64,000 nt of DNA, taken from positions 3,944,245 through 4,008,244 of the forward strand of contig NZ_CP034072.1 of assembly GCF_003855255.1 (NCBI RefSeq), read 5' to 3'. Under the pieces are notes generated by a model, which had not been told where the DNA came from, did not search any database, and was given only the letters and a program-made list of their open reading frames with translations. The position numbers were made by a program, and so were the translations under genes. The stretch comes from Mycolicibacterium nivoides (lineage in GTDB: Bacteria > Actinomycetota > Actinomycetes > Mycobacteriales > Mycobacteriaceae). Below are positions 62,417 through 64,000 of the stretch, in pieces. Position 1 is the first letter of the stretch; each line of letters opens with the position of its first letter.

Positions 62417-63789
62417 TCTTCGAGCACATCTACCCGGCCACCGGCCAACCGAACGGAACCGTAGCGCTGGCCGGTGCCAGCGAGATCGACAACGCGGTGC
62501 AAGCGGCGACCAAGGCGCAGCGGCAATGGGTCTCGCTCACCGCCGACCGGCGCCGGGACCTGCTGATCGACCTGGCCGACGTCGTGCACGAGCACCTCGA
62601 CGAGCTCGCGAAACTCAACGTGGCCGACTACGCGGTGCCGATCTCGTTCGCGGGCACCGCAGTCCTCCTCGAAGGGTTCCTGCGACATTTCGCGGGCTAC
62701 GCCGACAAACCGCACGGGGTGACGACTCCAGTCAGCGGGTCGTTCGACATCAACCTCGTCGAACGCGAGCCGTACGGCGTCGTCGGCGTCATCACGCCGT
62801 GGAACGGCGCCCTGGTCGTCACCGGATCGTGTGTCGCCCCGGCCCTGGCAGCCGGCAACGCCGTCGTCCTCAAACCCTCGGAACTCGCCCCGTTCGCGGC
62901 GCTGCGTTTCGGCGAGCTGTGCGTCGAGGCGGGATTGCCCGAGGGCCTGGTGGCCGTCGTCCCAGCCGATGCCGATGGTGGCGACGCCCTGGTGCGTCAT
63001 CGAGGTATCGGCAAGATCGCCTTCACCGGCGGTGGGGTGACAGCACGCAAGGTGCTGCAAGCTGCCGCAACGAATCTGACGCCGGTGGTCACCGAGCTGG
63101 GCGGCAAATCAGCCAACATCATCTTCGCCGATGCCGACCTGGACCTGGCCGCATCGCTGTCGGCACATCAGGGCCCGCTCATGCAATCAGGCCAGAGCTG
63201 CGCGTGCGCGAGCCGGATACTCGTCCATGATGCGGTCTACGACGAATTTCTCGAGAAGTTCCTCGGCATCGTCGGCGCGGCCCGCATCGGTGACCCGATG
63301 GATCCCGCGACCACGTTCGGGCCGGTGATCAGCCAGGCGGCCGCCGAGCGGATCCTGGCCGCCGTCGATACCGCCGTGTCCAGCGGGGCGGGCGAATTGT
63401 TGTTGGGCGGCAAGCGGATCGATGGCGACGGCTACTACGTCGAGCCGACCGTGTTCGGCGGCGTCGACAACGCCTCGGAACTCGCGCAGTTGGAGACCTT
63501 CGGGCCGGTGGTCTCGGTGATGAGATTCCGCGACGAGGACGAGGCCGTGCAGATCGCCAACGACACCCCGTACGGCCTGAACGCATTTGTTCAGACGACG
63601 GATCTCAACCGCGCGCACCGAGTGGCCCGTCGACTCGAGTCCGGTTCGGTGTGGATCAACCAGTTCAGCCAGATCTCGCCGCAGGGACCGTACGGCGGCT
63701 ACAAGCAGAGTGGCTCGGGCCGCACTGGCGGTATCGAAGGCCTCCACGAGTTCCAGCAGGTGAAGAACATCCGGATCGCTGTGCGCTGA
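62413..63789 (+). CDS. Aldehyde dehydrogenase family protein
   Basis: A 458-residue ALDH with a GTG start in the CMD stop. The Asn motif is VITPWNGALVVTGSCVAPALAAGNAVVLKPS, the general-base Glu is in VVTELGGKSANIIF, the nucleophilic Cys is in QSGQSCACASRI and the C-terminal QISPQGPYGGYKQSGSGRTGG. It oxidises an aldehyde to an acid with NAD(P). As the last of four coupled genes it would finish the oxidation begun by the two SDRs. Confidence 0.92.
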   Translation: MIFEHIYPATGQPNGTVALAGASEIDNAVQAATKAQRQWVSLTADRRRDLLIDLADVVHEHLDELAKLNVADYAVPISFAGTAVLLEGFLRHFAGYADKPHGVTTPVSGSFDINLVEREPYGVVGVITPWNGALVVTGSCVAPALAAGNAVVLKPSELAPFAALRFGELCVEAGLPEGLVAVVPADADGGDALVRHRGIGKIAFTGGGVTARKVLQAAATNLTPVVTELGGKSANIIFADADLDLAASLSAHQGPLMQSGQSCACASRILVHDAVYDEFLEKFLGIVGAARIGDPMDPATTFGPVISQAAAERILAAVDTAVSSGAGELLLGGKRIDGDGYYVEPTVFGGVDNASELAQLETFGPVVSVMRFRDEDEAVQIANDTPYGLNAFVQTTDLNRAHRVARRLESGSVWINQFSQISPQGPYGGYKQSGSGRTGGIEGLHEFQQVKNIRIAVR

Positions 63790-63834
63790 TTTCCCGGCTC
63801 CGGTTGACGTGAGCCAGACAACACTCCACAATAA

Positions 63835-63867
63835 CCGTCATGTTCGGTCAGAAATCCACATTGACGG
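63835..63867. promoter_or_regulatory. Candidate DeoR operator (CCGTCA...TGACGG)
   Basis: CCGTCA at 63835-63840 and TGACGG at 63862-63867 form an inverted repeat just before the GTG of the DeoR-type gene. The arms are short and the spacer long, so support is weak. Confidence 0.35.
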
Positions 63868-63873
63868 TCAGCC

Positions 63874-64000
63874 GTGCTGCCGGTTGAGCGTCATGAGGCG
63901 ATCGTCGAGGCGGTAGGCACCGCGCAGGCGGTCAGCACGGACGAACTCGTCCGCCGCCTCGGGGTATCGGCCGAGACGGTCCGCCGCGACCTGGCCTTTC
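63874..64000 (+). CDS. DeoR/GlpR-family regulator, N-terminal part (cut by window edge)
   Basis: A frame open from GTG 63874 to the end, 42 codons. The visible protein MLPVERHEAIVEAVGTAQAV then STDELVRRLGVSAETVRRDL is a DeoR-type N-terminal winged helix. DeoR regulators usually respond to a sugar phosphate. The effector domain is outside the window, so the target cannot be judged. Confidence 0.8.
   Translation, partial: MLPVERHEAIVEAVGTAQAVSTDELVRRLGVSAETVRRDLAF

Overview
The window reads as chromosomal DNA of a fast-growing, environmental-type mycobacterium (Mycolicibacterium-like). It is GC-rich and uses GTG and TTG starts. Many genes are translationally coupled through ATGA, GTGA or TGATG overlaps. 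The backbone follows the cholesterol-catabolism gene order I know from M. tuberculosis Rv3545c-Rv3565: cyp125, fadA5, ddn, two SDRs, echA20, ipdA, ipdB, ipdC, then fadA6, kstR2, ipdF, fadE30, fadD3, fadE31, fadE32, fadE33 and aspB. I see no IS element, CRISPR array, tRNA or rRNA.

Region by region: (1) 1-11659 holds the start of cyp125 (cut by the window edge), fadA5, an NTF2-like gene and ddn. These are followed by two tandem secreted histidine phosphatases that are not part of the remembered M. tuberculosis order. Next come two SDRs divergent from echA20-ipdA-ipdB-ipdC. A KstR-type box precedes fadA5 and a KstR2-type box sits between the SDR and echA20. (2) 11754-25527 is a block inserted into the steroid locus: a methyltransferase, the nitrate reductase operon narGHJI, a FUSC-like membrane protein, an FdhF/YdeP molybdoenzyme with a DUF1345 partner and a divergent LysR regulator, and a cation diffusion facilitator. 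(3) 25618-27395 returns to the steroid locus with fadA6 and kstR2, with a KstR2 box upstream of kstR2.

(4) 27595-45611 is a second inserted block. It contains a TcrXY/PhoPR-like two-component system flanked by two genes for small secreted Pro/Gly-rich peptides, and a TetR regulator with a saccharopine-dehydrogenase-like protein and an alpha/beta hydrolase. It also has an isochorismatase-like hydrolase with an AmiS/UreI channel, and a second two-component system coupled to a DUF4173-type membrane protein. The block ends in a tightly coupled five-gene operon: SWIM zinc-finger protein, DUF5691-type helical-repeat protein, MoxR AAA+ ATPase, DUF5682-type protein carrying TIKI/TraB-like motifs, and a VWA protein. 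This operon resembles the poorly characterised E. coli yehL/M/P/Q set and is the best candidate for an undescribed system here.

(5) 45608-53418 resumes the steroid C/D-ring genes, with a third KstR2 box between fadE30 and fadD3. (6) 53442-58525 is a ketone-body module: MHS-type transporter, 3-hydroxybutyrate-dehydrogenase-like SDR and acetoacetyl-CoA synthetase, with a divergent LysR regulator. (7) 58579-64000 holds a serine hydrolase, a TetR regulator with two identical-architecture operators, and a coupled four-gene oxidoreductase operon (two mycofactocin-type SDRs, a duplicated CMD-domain protein and an aldehyde dehydrogenase). The window ends in the beginning of a DeoR-type regulator.

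How the parts work together: CYP125 and FadA5 act on the cholesterol side chain. FadD3, FadE30, IpdF, IpdC, EchA20, IpdAB, FadA6 and FadE31-33 take the last two rings (the HIP part) to central metabolites under KstR2. The inserted blocks add anaerobic or nitrate respiration, envelope sensing and at least two uncharacterised catabolic or maintenance systems.
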